Source of the DNA: Holophaga sp.
Lineage (GTDB): Bacteria > Acidobacteriota > Holophagae > Holophagales > Holophagaceae
Assembly (NCBI GenBank): GCA_016715205.1
Contig: JADKBC010000018.1
Span: 1 to 64,000 of the forward strand
Direction: 5' to 3'
DNA length: 64,000 bases
Of the stretch, positions 23,854 to 31,884 are shown piece by piece. Numbering within the stretch: the stretch's first letter is position 1; every line of letters starts with the position of its first letter. The notes beneath the pieces are model-generated. The model ran no database searches. It was given only the letters and a program-made list of their open reading frames with translations, and was not told where the DNA came from. The position numbers and the translations under genes are program-made.

Positions 23854-26558
23854 GCCAGGATCCGCCGTGCCTTCGCCATGGCCTGCCGCACTTCCTTGGT
23901 TTGTTCGGTCTTGAGGGCCATGGCCCTTTGCCCGTGCTGCAGGGCCATGCGTGCCTCGGGTTTGGCCTCTCCGTGCCGGGCTAGGCGCACCTCCGCAGAC
24001 AGGGCGTGAACCATCGCCAAGCCTGCGGGGAAGGCAGCCTCTTCGGCGTCCTTGGCCGCGGCCTTCTCGTAAAAGCCCTGGGCCTGGGCCAGCGCGGGGC
24101 TGGGATCCTGTTGGTTGCGCCAAGTCCAGCGGGCGTCCAAAAGGTAGCCGTCTCCCAGCATGCCCATGGTTCCAGCCTGGTCGGGCAGCACCACGGAGGC
24201 TTGTTGAAGGGCTTCCCGAGCTTTGGCGAGGGCGGGCCGGAGATCTTCCCCCCGGGCCAGTCGGCGCTCGGCCTGACGATTCAGAATTTCTCCCAGGTTA
24301 TTCCAACTGGCCGCGCTGGGATTGAGGTTCGCGCAATCCCGCAGTGCATCGCCTGAGCGCTCCAGTGTTTCCAAGTTTTCCAGGCCCATGGCCTTCTGGT
24401 AGTCGGAGAGATCCAGATAGAGGAGGGCCTTGTTTTGATGGGTTTCCCATTGGGCATGGCCCTCGGCCAGGGTCTGGTCACAGATCCGCAGGCCTTCCTC
24501 CACCCAAACCTGGGGATCCTGTTTGGCGTTCACGGCGCGGGCGGCGCGGGTGTGGGCTAGGCTGGCCAACCGTTCCTGGGCCTTGGTGCGGATGGCCGGT
24601 GGATGCGATCCCGGGCCCTGGGCTGGCGCTTCCAGGATGGCCTTCATCACAGCTTCCGCCCTTCGGAAGTAAGGCTCGGGGTCCTGGCCCTGCCGGGCTC
24701 GCGCTTTCCCGAGTTCAGTAAGGATCAGGGCGTGGGAGTTCCGCATATCCAGTCGGGAACTGTTCACGGCATGCAGGATTTCGCTGGCGGCCAGGGCTTT
24801 TTCTCGGGATGCCAGGAGATCCAACCCGCCCAATTTCATGGAATCACCCACCAGCCACACGAACTTGCGCACATCCTGGATGCGATCATCACTGGGGCCA
24901 ATGCGGCCGGGGGTTTCCAGTACCTCCAGGGCCTTTTCGAAATCAGCCTTTGCCTCGGCGCCATGTCCCGCGTCCTTGGCTTCACGGCCACGAAACGCCA
25001 GGGCCTTGGCCAGGTAGAACAGGCCGTCGTAGCGCCAGGGCTCCAGGTCATGGGCGGCCCGGGCCAGCCGCGCCGCATCATCAAACCGCTGGTCCACCAG
25101 GGCCAGGCGGGCTTCCTCCTCCATGGAAAAGGCAGCGCCCAGTTCCTGGCGAGCGCGACGAAGGTGCGCCAGGGCGCGGTCCCGCAGGTCTCGTCGGATC
25201 TCGGCCTGGCGCTGGGATCGCTTGACCGGGTCCAGAATGCCCAGGGAGGCCGAATATTCCCGATCGTAAAGGTCGATCAGGCTATGGCCCAGGGCCAGGG
25301 AAACCTCGGCGGAGCGATGCCCCACTTGCCAGGCGGTTTCCAGTTCCCGGCGCCCGGCTTCCGTGTCACCCAACAATAGGAACCCTTGGCCCAGGGTGAA
25401 ATGGCCCGGCCCGCGGCTGGCAGGAACCTGAGCCATCTGGCGGCGCACGTCTGCCATGCGATGGCGCACTTGGTTGAATTCCTGGACCACATCATGGGCG
25501 GGTAGCATCCGGCCAAAACGCACCACGCTATCCATGCGCATGGCTTCCTGCCCAAACCGCTGGGCCCAGTAGGCACGCGTTTGGGCCCGCCGTTGGCCAA
25601 TCTCCCAGACCAGCACGGTGGTCAGCAGCGAGAGCAACACCAACGCGGCCAGGGCGCTGGTCATCCGGTTCCGGCGAATCCACAATCTCAGCCGTTCCAG
25701 TGGGGAAACCCGGCGGGCCTGAACCGGTTCGCCATCGAGTAGGCGCTGAAGATCATCGCGGAGGGCGGCGGCACTGGGATAACGGCGGGCAGGATCCTTG
25801 GCCAGGCAGGTCTGGAGCACGGTTTCCAGGTCCTTGGGTAGATCTGGCTGGAGTTCCCTCAGACGCGGTGGATCCTGAGTTTGCACCTGCACCAGGATGT
25901 CGGTGGCCTGTCCATGAAAGGGCGGACGCCCTGTGAGAATTTCAAAGAGCGTGGCACCCAGGCCGTAGACATCGGTGCGGACATCTACCCAGCCTCCGGC
26001 GACCTGTTCCGGCGCCATGTAGGAAGGGCTGCCGAGCAGCATCCCGGCTTGGGTGAGGGAGCCCGAACGTTCATCCCGGGCAAGGCCGAAATCCATCACA
26101 TAGGGTCGCCACCCGCCCGCTTCATCGGGTTCCACCATGAAGTTGGCCGGTTTCAGATCGCGGTGGATGAGCCCCTGGCGATGGGCGGCATGAACGCCAT
26201 CCGCCAAGGCGGCCATGAGCCTGAGCTTGGTGGCAAGGCTCAGCGCAGGGGCCACCTTGTCCAACGTTTGCCCCTGGATGAGCTGCATTACCAAGTAGGG
26301 ACAACCCTTCCATTCGCCCACCTGATAGACACGACACACGGCCGGGTGTTCCACCCGAGCATGAAGATGGGCCTCCTGGCGCAGGCGCTCCATGGAGGCC
26401 GGAGTGGCCTGGAGAAGCCATTTCAGCGCGACTCGGCGGCCCAGGTCCACATCGAAGGCAAGGTACACCACGCCCATGCCACCTTCGCCTAGGCGTTCCA
26501 GAATGCGGTAGTTGCCCATTTGCTCCGGGGGAGCTCCGGTTGGTTGGATTTCAGCCAT
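23844..26558 (-). CDS. Ser/Thr protein kinase with transmembrane segment and large helical C-terminal region
   Basis: 904 residues. The Hanks-type kinase domain covers residues 17-275: GEGGMGVV glycine loop, Lys46 (VALKWLL), catalytic HRDLKPANF, DFGL (VMDFGLARD) and SYMAPEQVAGG. A membrane helix follows near residue 300 (MTSALAALVLLSLLTTVLVW), then about 580 residues of helical repeats with an irregular TPR-like pattern (LRRARQELGAAFSMEEEARL) that probably face the periplasm as a sensor or scaffold. The start overlaps the stop of the MocR-like gene, so the two form one transcription unit. Its targets are unknown. Confidence 0.93.
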   Translation of the reverse strand: MAEIQPTGAPPEQMGNYRILERLGEGGMGVVYLAFDVDLGRRVALKWLLQATPASMERLRQEAHLHARVEHPAVCRVYQVGEWKGCPYLVMQLIQGQTLDKVAPALSLATKLRLMAALADGVHAAHRQGLIHRDLKPANFMVEPDEAGGWRPYVMDFGLARDERSGSLTQAGMLLGSPSYMAPEQVAGGWVDVRTDVYGLGATLFEILTGRPPFHGQATDILVQVQTQDPPRLRELQPDLPKDLETVLQTCLAKDPARRYPSAAALRDDLQRLLDGEPVQARRVSPLERLRLWIRRNRMTSALAALVLLSLLTTVLVWEIGQRRAQTRAYWAQRFGQEAMRMDSVVRFGRMLPAHDVVQEFNQVRHRMADVRRQMAQVPASRGPGHFTLGQGFLLLGDTEAGRRELETAWQVGHRSAEVSLALGHSLIDLYDREYSASLGILDPVKRSQRQAEIRRDLRDRALAHLRRARQELGAAFSMEEEARLALVDQRFDDAARLARAAHDLEPWRYDGLFYLAKALAFRGREAKDAGHGAEAKADFEKALEVLETPGRIGPSDDRIQDVRKFVWLVGDSMKLGGLDLLASREKALAASEILHAVNSSRLDMRNSHALILTELGKARARQGQDPEPYFRRAEAVMKAILEAPAQGPGSHPPAIRTKAQERLASLAHTRAARAVNAKQDPQVWVEEGLRICDQTLAEGHAQWETHQNKALLYLDLSDYQKAMGLENLETLERSGDALRDCANLNPSAASWNNLGEILNRQAERRLARGEDLRPALAKAREALQQASVVLPDQAGTMGMLGDGYLLDARWTWRNQQDPSPALAQAQGFYEKAAAKDAEEAAFPAGLAMVHALSAEVRLARHGEAKPEARMALQHGQRAMALKTEQTKEVRQAMAKARRILAQR

Positions 26559-28020
26559 GCCGCAACTCCCGGGTTAGAACACCAAGGGCTTGCTGCATGT
26601 CCTCGGCTTCCAGGTGGCCATACCCCAGCCGCAGGGCATTCAAGGGCTGCCCGTGAAATTCAAAATGGCGGCCCGGATGCATTTTGATCCCTGCCCTGAG
26701 ACAGGCGGTGGCCCATTTTTCCAGATCCAGCCTGCGGGGAGTTTGTACCCAAAGGGCCAACCCGCTTTCGGGAACCGTGATTTCAAAATCCATGCCCAGG
26801 CATTTTTGGGCCATCTCTGCAAAGGTGTCCCGGCGCTCCCGGTAGATCTTTCGGGCCCGCGCCAGATGGCGCTCCAGGTCCCCATCCCTGATCAGATCCG
26901 CCACGGCCCACTCCAGCACATGGTCCCCCTGCAGGTCCAGGCGCTGGCGTACCCGTGCCAGACGATCCACCAGTGCGCTGGGCGCCACTAGGTAGCCCAG
27001 GCCCAGGCCCGACGCCAGGATCTGGGACAGGGAACCCAGGTGAATCACCCGACCTGCCGGATCCTCTGCGGCAAGGGGCAGGGGGATCGGATTGGCCCAG
27101 GAGAGTTCCGCGTCGGGATCATCTTCCACCACGGCGAAGCTATGCTGGGCGGCCAGGGCCATCACGTGCTGGCGCCGCGCTGCGGCCAGGGGCACTGTGG
27201 TGGGGAAATGGCGCCGGGGCGAGAGGTGGAGGAAGGCGATGGCTTGGCGTGACAGGAGGGCTTCCAAGGCTTCGGGGATAAGCCCCTGTGCGTCCGCGGC
27301 CACAGGATGGAGGCGGCACCCCGCAGCGCGCAGGGCTTCCCAGGCCAGGGGCTGGCCCGGGTTTTCCACGGCGGCATCGCCCTGGAGGGCCGAGGCGATC
27401 AGGGTGAGCGCCATGGGAATGCCCCGGGTCACGAGCAGATTCTCGGCACGGATTTTTAATCCGCGGCTCTCCCGGAGGTGCAGGGCGAGCTGTTCCCGCA
27501 ACAGCGGGTTGCCGCGGGGTTCCCCTCGGCCCAGCAGGTCATTGCCGTGGCGCTGAAGGGCCCGGCGATAGCCCTTGGCCAGCGCTTCCTTGGGGGCCAA
27601 GCGCGCATCGGGGAAGCCATCGGAAAGATCCAGCAGAGTGGCGGCCAGGGTTGAAACGGGCCGGAGCTGGCTGGAGAGTTCAAAGGCCGGTGTCTCGGGC
27701 ATTCCGGGCGATTCTGCGGGTGTGCCCCACGTTGGGGCTAGTTGATCAGGTGGTACCACCGAGACATAGGTCCCACTTCCGGGGCGGCTTTCAACCCAGC
27801 CTTCCAATTCCAATTCCCGCAGGGCGGACATGGCCACATGCCGGGAAAGATGCAGCGCCTCGGCCAGGGCGCGGGAACTGGGCATGGCTTCGCCGGAAGC
27901 AAGGTGCCCGTCCCGGATTTCCTGGGCCAACAGCCGAGCCAACTGGAGGGCCAGGGGCAGGGGGGCCGCGGCATCCAGGCGGAGGGCGAGATCAGGAAAG
28001 GACATGGATGGAAGGCTCAC
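26551..28020 (-). CDS. MocR/PdxR-type GntR regulator with aminotransferase-like domain lacking the PLP lysine
   Basis: 489 residues: an N-terminal GntR winged helix (PSSRALAEALHLSRHVAMSA, VESRPGSGTYV) and a fold-type I aminotransferase-like domain with VVEDDPDAEL at the PLP-Asp position. The segment expected to hold the Schiff-base lysine reads IHLGSLSQILASGLGLG, with Gln333 (codon CAG) where relatives have Lys (SK-x-L-x-P-G-LR-x-G). It therefore should not bind PLP covalently. The GTG start at 28020 or ATG at 28005 are both possible. The gene is coupled to the downstream kinase gene and diverges from trmO. Confidence 0.88.
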   Translation of the reverse strand: MSLPSMSFPDLALRLDAAAPLPLALQLARLLAQEIRDGHLASGEAMPSSRALAEALHLSRHVAMSALRELELEGWVESRPGSGTYVSVVPPDQLAPTWGTPAESPGMPETPAFELSSQLRPVSTLAATLLDLSDGFPDARLAPKEALAKGYRRALQRHGNDLLGRGEPRGNPLLREQLALHLRESRGLKIRAENLLVTRGIPMALTLIASALQGDAAVENPGQPLAWEALRAAGCRLHPVAADAQGLIPEALEALLSRQAIAFLHLSPRRHFPTTVPLAAARRQHVMALAAQHSFAVVEDDPDAELSWANPIPLPLAAEDPAGRVIHLGSLSQILASGLGLGYLVAPSALVDRLARVRQRLDLQGDHVLEWAVADLIRDGDLERHLARARKIYRERRDTFAEMAQKCLGMDFEITVPESGLALWVQTPRRLDLEKWATACLRAGIKMHPGRHFEFHGQPLNALRLGYGHLEAEDMQQALGVLTRELRHG

Positions 28021-28109
28021 AGCAGGTGGGGTCGATGTCAGCCTATCGCATTCACGCTTTCGACGTGGGAGACCAGACCTGTGCGGACGGAGCGGGTAAT
28101 CTGACCCAA

Positions 28110-28661
28110 ATGACCAGCCCGCAGCCCACCTTCACCTTTCAAACCCTCGGCACCGTGCGTTCGCCCTACGCGCAGCGAATCGATGCCCCGCATCAAGCCA
28201 CCGTGATCGAGGGCACCGAAACCGGGCAGGTGGCCGAAGCCTTTATCGATCTGGAGCCCACCCTGCCGGTGGAGGTGCTGCGGGATCTGGAAGGCTTTGA
28301 GCGGATCTGGGTGATCTTCGCTTTCCATCGCAGCGAGGGCTGGAAGGCGCTGGTGAGGCCGCCTCGGGGCAAGGTCAAACGGGGCGTGCTGGCCACGCGC
28401 TCACCGCATCGGCCCAATGCGCTTGGGCTCTCTGCGGTGGAACTGGTGGCCGTGGAGGGGCATACCTTGCGGGTGCGGGGCATGGATCTGCTGGATGGCA
28501 CCCCTGTGCTGGACATCAAGCCGTACGTTCCCTACGCGGATGCCTTTCCGGCAGCCAAAGCGGGGTGGATCGATGCGGTCGATGCAGCGGAGGGGCCGTT
28601 GTCGGCGCCCGGCCCCAAACGCCCCCGGGGCGGAGGCGGGAAGGGACCGGGTCGCGTATGA
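28110..28661 (+). CDS. trmO: tRNA (N6-threonylcarbamoyladenosine37-N6) methyltransferase TrmO
   Basis: 183 residues from ATG 28110. A YaeB/TsaA-type beta-barrel SAM enzyme with TLGTVRSPYAQRIDAPHQ, IWVIFAFHRSEGWK, GVLATRSPHRPNALGLSAVE and VLDIKPYVPYADAF, all typical of the family. It methylates t6A37 of threonine tRNA to m6t6A. The extra C-terminal tail (GPKRPRGGGGKGPGRV) is basic and glycine-rich and could help bind tRNA. It diverges from the MocR-like gene, sharing an intergenic region of about 90 bases, and is followed by thymidine kinase. Confidence 0.93.
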   Translation: MTSPQPTFTFQTLGTVRSPYAQRIDAPHQATVIEGTETGQVAEAFIDLEPTLPVEVLRDLEGFERIWVIFAFHRSEGWKALVRPPRGKVKRGVLATRSPHRPNALGLSAVELVAVEGHTLRVRGMDLLDGTPVLDIKPYVPYADAFPAAKAGWIDAVDAAEGPLSAPGPKRPRGGGGKGPGRV

Positions 28662-28698
28662 TGGGCTGCATCACCGCTCGTTTCTTTTGAGGTTTCCC

Positions 28699-29304
28699 TT
28701 GGCCAAGGTCTACTTTCGCTACGCCGCCATGAATGCTGGGAAAAGCACCCAGCTGCTCCAGGTGCGACACAACTATCACGAGCGCCACCAGAAAACGCTG
28801 CTATTGAAGCCGCACCTGGACAATCGCGATGGTGAAGACCTGATCAGGCCCCGCATCGGTGGGCTGGAAGTGAAGGTGGACGCCCTTGTCTACCCTGATA
28901 CCGACTTGCAGATCCTGGTCGAAGGCAAGCTCCAGAAGGGCGAAAAACTGGATTGTGTGCTGGTGGACGAGGCGCAGTTCCTGAGCGGTGAGCAGGTGCG
29001 GGAACTCTGCGGCGTGGCGGATTTCCTGGGCATTCCCGTGATGTGCTACGGCCTGCGCGCAGATTTCCGGGGCGAACTATTTCCCGGTTCCGCCGCCCTG
29101 ATGGCCCTGGCTGACGACATCGAGGAACTGAAGACCATTTGCTGGTGCGGCAAGAAAGCCACCATCAACGCCCGCATTTTGGATGGACATGTGCTTACCG
29201 AAGGCCCCCAGGTGATGATTGGCGGCAACGAAACCTACACGTCGCTCTGCCGTAAACACTGGGCCCTGGATCAGCCACTACCTCCGGGCGTGAACCTGGA
29301 GTAA
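28699..29304 (+). CDS. tdk: Thymidine kinase (type II)
   Basis: 201 residues from a TTG start at 28699, supported by GAGG eight bases upstream and by the P-loop lying immediately after (YFRYAAMNAGKSTQLL). DEAQFL carries the catalytic Glu, and GLRADFRGELFPGS is the lid region. A structural zinc site is formed by CWC and a later Cys (SLCRKHW). The enzyme phosphorylates thymidine to dTMP in the salvage pathway. It ends 38 bases after trmO begins a gap of unrelated intergenic DNA on the far side. Confidence 0.95.
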   Translation: MAKVYFRYAAMNAGKSTQLLQVRHNYHERHQKTLLLKPHLDNRDGEDLIRPRIGGLEVKVDALVYPDTDLQILVEGKLQKGEKLDCVLVDEAQFLSGEQVRELCGVADFLGIPVMCYGLRADFRGELFPGSAALMALADDIEELKTICWCGKKATINARILDGHVLTEGPQVMIGGNETYTSLCRKHWALDQPLPPGVNLE

Positions 29305-29732
29305 GCCTCGGATTGAAACAAGGCCATTCCGCAAGCCTCGAAGCAGGTGTTTTTTCCTAACTGGCCTGCCCCGCGCCGATTGGTGACGCTGGCGTCCTCG
29401 TTGTCGCGGGGGAACGGGTGTCGGTGGGGCATGTCCTCCGCGACATCAGCCGTTCTCTAGGCCCCCCTGCGGAGCCATGTTCCCAGGGCCTCCTCATATC
29501 ACGCATTGACGATTAGCGCGGCAGAAGGCAGAAATGGGCCTCAATTCTCGAACGTTGACCCTCAAATTCAGGTCATTTTCTTTCCTGGCGCCTTGTTGAT
29601 TCTCCATGGCTGCAGATAAAGGTTGCTCTCAGCGACAAATTTTTTATTTATATTATCTGTACACGCAGCCTGTTAGGGCTATGAAAACCAGAGTGAAGAG
29701 GGTCCGGATTCACCTTTGAATTCCTGTCAGGA
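29305..29732. other. Intergenic region with no recognised gene
   Basis: About 430 bases between tdk and a small lipoprotein gene. The second half is AT-richer, with a TTTTTTATTTATATTATC tract near 29640. Short open frames exist but show no recognisable family. No tRNA, riboswitch or transposase signature was found. Confidence 0.5.
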
Positions 29733-29765
29733 AAGCCTCAGGCCCCGAGTCGGGGCATGAGGCTT
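29733..29765 (-). terminator. Terminator hairpin of the small lipoprotein gene
   Basis: AAGCCTCAGGCCCCG pairs with CGGGGCATGAGGCTT with one mismatch around an AGT loop. It lies 90 bases after the stop of the minus-strand gene at 29855. The T-run is short. Confidence 0.6.
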
Positions 29766-29854
29766 ATTTCCATTCAGAAAGACCGCCGCTCACCAACAAC
29801 CGTTCCCTTCGTACCGCGCGGAAAGGATGATGCCTTGGGCGTTCGTTTCGAGCA

Positions 29855-30226
29855 TTACCCGACAATATTGGTTGTTCTGCAGAACCACAGACCTGTCTTT
29901 GACGATGACGCTATTGCTTTGAGAATCTCTGACCCAACCGGTTGGCTGCCGGGTCCTAGTTCAACCCGGGCACCAGTGTTGAGGTTGGTGTATTCAGTAT
30001 AATTAAGCGAATCTTTATGAGTAACGTTGGTGGCGAAAACATACGCCTTCCCTCCTTCCGGACGATCTAAGGTTTCAGCCGGAAGCTGATTTGCGTTAAT
30101 GAACGCGGTGACAGGTTGTCCCACCCACCGGTTCAGTTTCGTCTCAAAATCCACTTTCAATTTTGGCGCGAGGCAGGCTATTGACGTCGTCATCAGTAGT
30201 GACGCGAACAGTGCTGGTAACTTCAT
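29855..30226 (-). CDS. Small putative lipoprotein of unknown function
   Basis: 123 residues from ATG 30226, with AGGAG eight bases upstream. A hydrophobic leader (MKLPALFASLLMTTSIAC) ends in a lipobox-like SIAC. The mature part reads DFETKLNRWVGQPVTAFINA, then DRPEGGKAYVFATN and LWFCRTTNIVG, a pattern seen in small secreted proteins that carry a C-terminal Cys. It has no recognised domain. The ribosome-binding site is locked in a 9-bp hairpin (30232-30256), and a hairpin terminator lies downstream, so it appears to be a stand-alone, regulated unit. Its G+C is lower than that of its neighbours. Confidence 0.7.
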   Translation of the reverse strand: MKLPALFASLLMTTSIACLAPKLKVDFETKLNRWVGQPVTAFINANQLPAETLDRPEGGKAYVFATNVTHKDSLNYTEYTNLNTGARVELGPGSQPVGSEILKAIASSSKTGLWFCRTTNIVG

Positions 30227-30231
30227 GACAT

Positions 30232-30256
30232 CTCCTTGTGGTGGTTTCACAAGGAG
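30232..30256 (-). promoter_or_regulatory. Hairpin sequestering the Shine-Dalgarno of the small lipoprotein gene
   Basis: On the transcript, CTCCTTGTG pairs perfectly with CACAAGGAG around an AAACCAC loop. The 3' arm is the AGGAG ribosome-binding site, five bases before the ATG. The structure would repress translation unless melted or bound. Confidence 0.6.
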
Positions 30257-30679
30257 GAGCAGATACTGTGCCAAACGTGAAATCGAATCAACTTGGGTGA
30301 AAGCAGCGTGAATTTATCTCCGAAGGGTGGCACTTTGCTGCAGCCGGTCGCAATTAACGACATCTACGATCCAGGGCTATAGCAGATCCAGTGGCCCATT
30401 CCGAGTCCCACCAGCGATGATTCCAGCTTGAGGCCCGACCATATGCGGGAACGCTTTCGGTAGGGGCGGGAGGAGATCCGAAGACGGGTTGAAAGCCTGA
30501 GGGGCGTGATCGGCCTGCGACCTAAAAATACAGACTTCTATTGATTCCGGATGGGCACCTCTCTGGCTACTACGATGGGGTTATCCCTTTTGCGGGAGAA
30601 TTCGGAATGTCCCATTTCAGGCCCAGGATTCTGATGTCGGATGACACGCCATCCGACATCGAACTCCTAAATACGGTAA
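30257..30679. other. Intergenic region with a short perfect hairpin, no recognised gene
   Basis: About 420 bases without a supportable ORF. It contains an 11-bp perfect inverted repeat (GATGTCGGATG at 30633-30643 and CATCCGACATC at 30650-30660) just upstream of the decayed response regulator. It may be the remains of upstream genes of that system. Confidence 0.5.
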
Positions 30680-31300
30680 TTGTCGGTTCGGGTTCTCGTG
30701 GTGGATGACGAGGCTCCGGCCCGGGCCAAGGCGCGGCGGCTGCTAGCCTCGGATGCCCGCCTCGTGGGGGTTGGCGAAGCAAAGGACGACCAGGAGACGC
30801 TCAACCTGGTGGAAAGCCTGTGGCCAGGCCTGCGGTGATCTTTGCCATGGCCTTCGATCAGTCTGCCGTGCAGGCCTTCGGGTTCGCAGCCCTGGACTAC
30901 CTTTTGAAACCCTATGCTGGCCCCAGCCTCACAAAGGCCCTAGACCGAGCCGCCGAGGGTCTCGCTTCAAGAACCCCGAACCTGGGGGCACTGGAAACCC
31001 TGCTGGGAACTACCCGCCAGGGGCCAAAGCCTCTGGATCGCCAGTCTTCACCAACAGGCGATCATTGGCTGCCCCTGCGCCTGGATCGGGTCAGCCAACT
31101 CAGCGCGGAGGACAAATGCATTCGGGTGTACACCGAGGGTGCTCAGCACCTCCTCAGTCAGGTCTTGAAAGCCCTCGAGCCCCGCCTGGATCAGGGGATC
31201 TTTGTCCGGGTTCATCGCAGTGAAATCATAAACATTGAGTCCATCGCCCGCATGGAACCCTGGTCCCACGGCGATGCCCTGCTGGTGTTGTACACACTCA
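30680..31300 (+). pseudogene. LytTR-type response regulator, internally deleted and truncated
   Basis: The start (VRVLVVDDEAPARAKARRLL) is a receiver-domain N-terminus with the acidic pair. After LVESLWPGL the frame closes at 30838. The receiver resumes in another frame from 30820 (ARPAVIFAMAFDQSAVQAFG, then ALDYLLKPYAGPSL), so about 20 codons, including the phospho-acceptor Asp and its LDIxMP context, are gone. The LytTR DNA-binding domain follows (LDRVSQLSAEDKCIRVYT, FVRVHRSEIINIESIARMEP) but loses family similarity after DALLVL near 31290. It is a decayed gene, probably from a two-component system lost from this locus. Confidence 0.8.
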
Positions 31301-31398
31301 ACGTTACCCTAAACCCTTCACCTCCCGCCTTCCCCCTCTATCCACAAACGGCCGATAGGCCATGCAGGCCAAACCAGCCTGTTCGATTCTCTCGCACG

Positions 31399-31826
31399 TT
31401 ATTGCGGGGCGCCGAGAATTCGCTCCAACTGGGCGCGGACTTCGGCCAGGGTGGAGTTTTTGTCGACGGCCACGAACAGGGTGTCCTCTCCGGCCAGCGT
31501 TCCAGCTACGCCGGGGGCGGAACTGCGGTCCACGCGGATCGCCAGGGCCATGCCCAGGCCGGGGCCGGTTTGCAGCACCAGCAGATTGGGGGGCGATTCG
31601 ATAAGGGTGACGGCGGCAAGGGATGATCCTGAGGGATCACGCGCTGGTAGTGGCCTTCGCGTTTCTGGACTGAAAGCTTGGCGAGGCGCCGCGAAAGGGT
31701 GCCCTGGGTGAGGTTGAAATGCTCCTGGGCCAATAGGCCCAAGAGGGTCGCCTGGTCGGGCACATCGTGGCTGGCGATCACCCGGAGGATCGCCTGATCG
31801 AGAGACATTTTTCCGGATGAAGCCAT
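31399..31826 (-). CDS. argR: Arginine repressor ArgR, single-base frameshift in the linker
   Basis: The N-terminal winged helix (SLDQAILRVIASHDVPDQAT, TQGTLSRRLAKLSVQKREGH) is read from ATG 31826 or 31808. The C-terminal hexamerisation and arginine-binding domain (SSLAAVTLIESPPNLLVLQT, GTLAGEDTLFVAVDKN, AEVRAQLERIL) lies in another frame and stops at 31399. Restoring one G near 31638 (GTGGATCC for GTGATCC) joins them as QRVDPSGSSLAAV, about 142 residues, normal for ArgR. The break is therefore either a sequence error or a very recent mutation. ArgR controls arginine synthesis and catabolism with arginine as co-repressor. It is divergent from the next gene. Confidence 0.82.
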
Positions 31827-31884
31827 GGTGGGTCTCCATCTAGATCCTATCCCAAAGATCCCGCTTCCATGGTTGGATGGAAGG

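Noticed and set aside
29305..29732. Possible ncRNA or transposase remnant in the tdk downstream gap
   Set aside because: Short frames read through here but none shows a recognisable motif, and there are no terminal inverted repeats or tRNA-like features.
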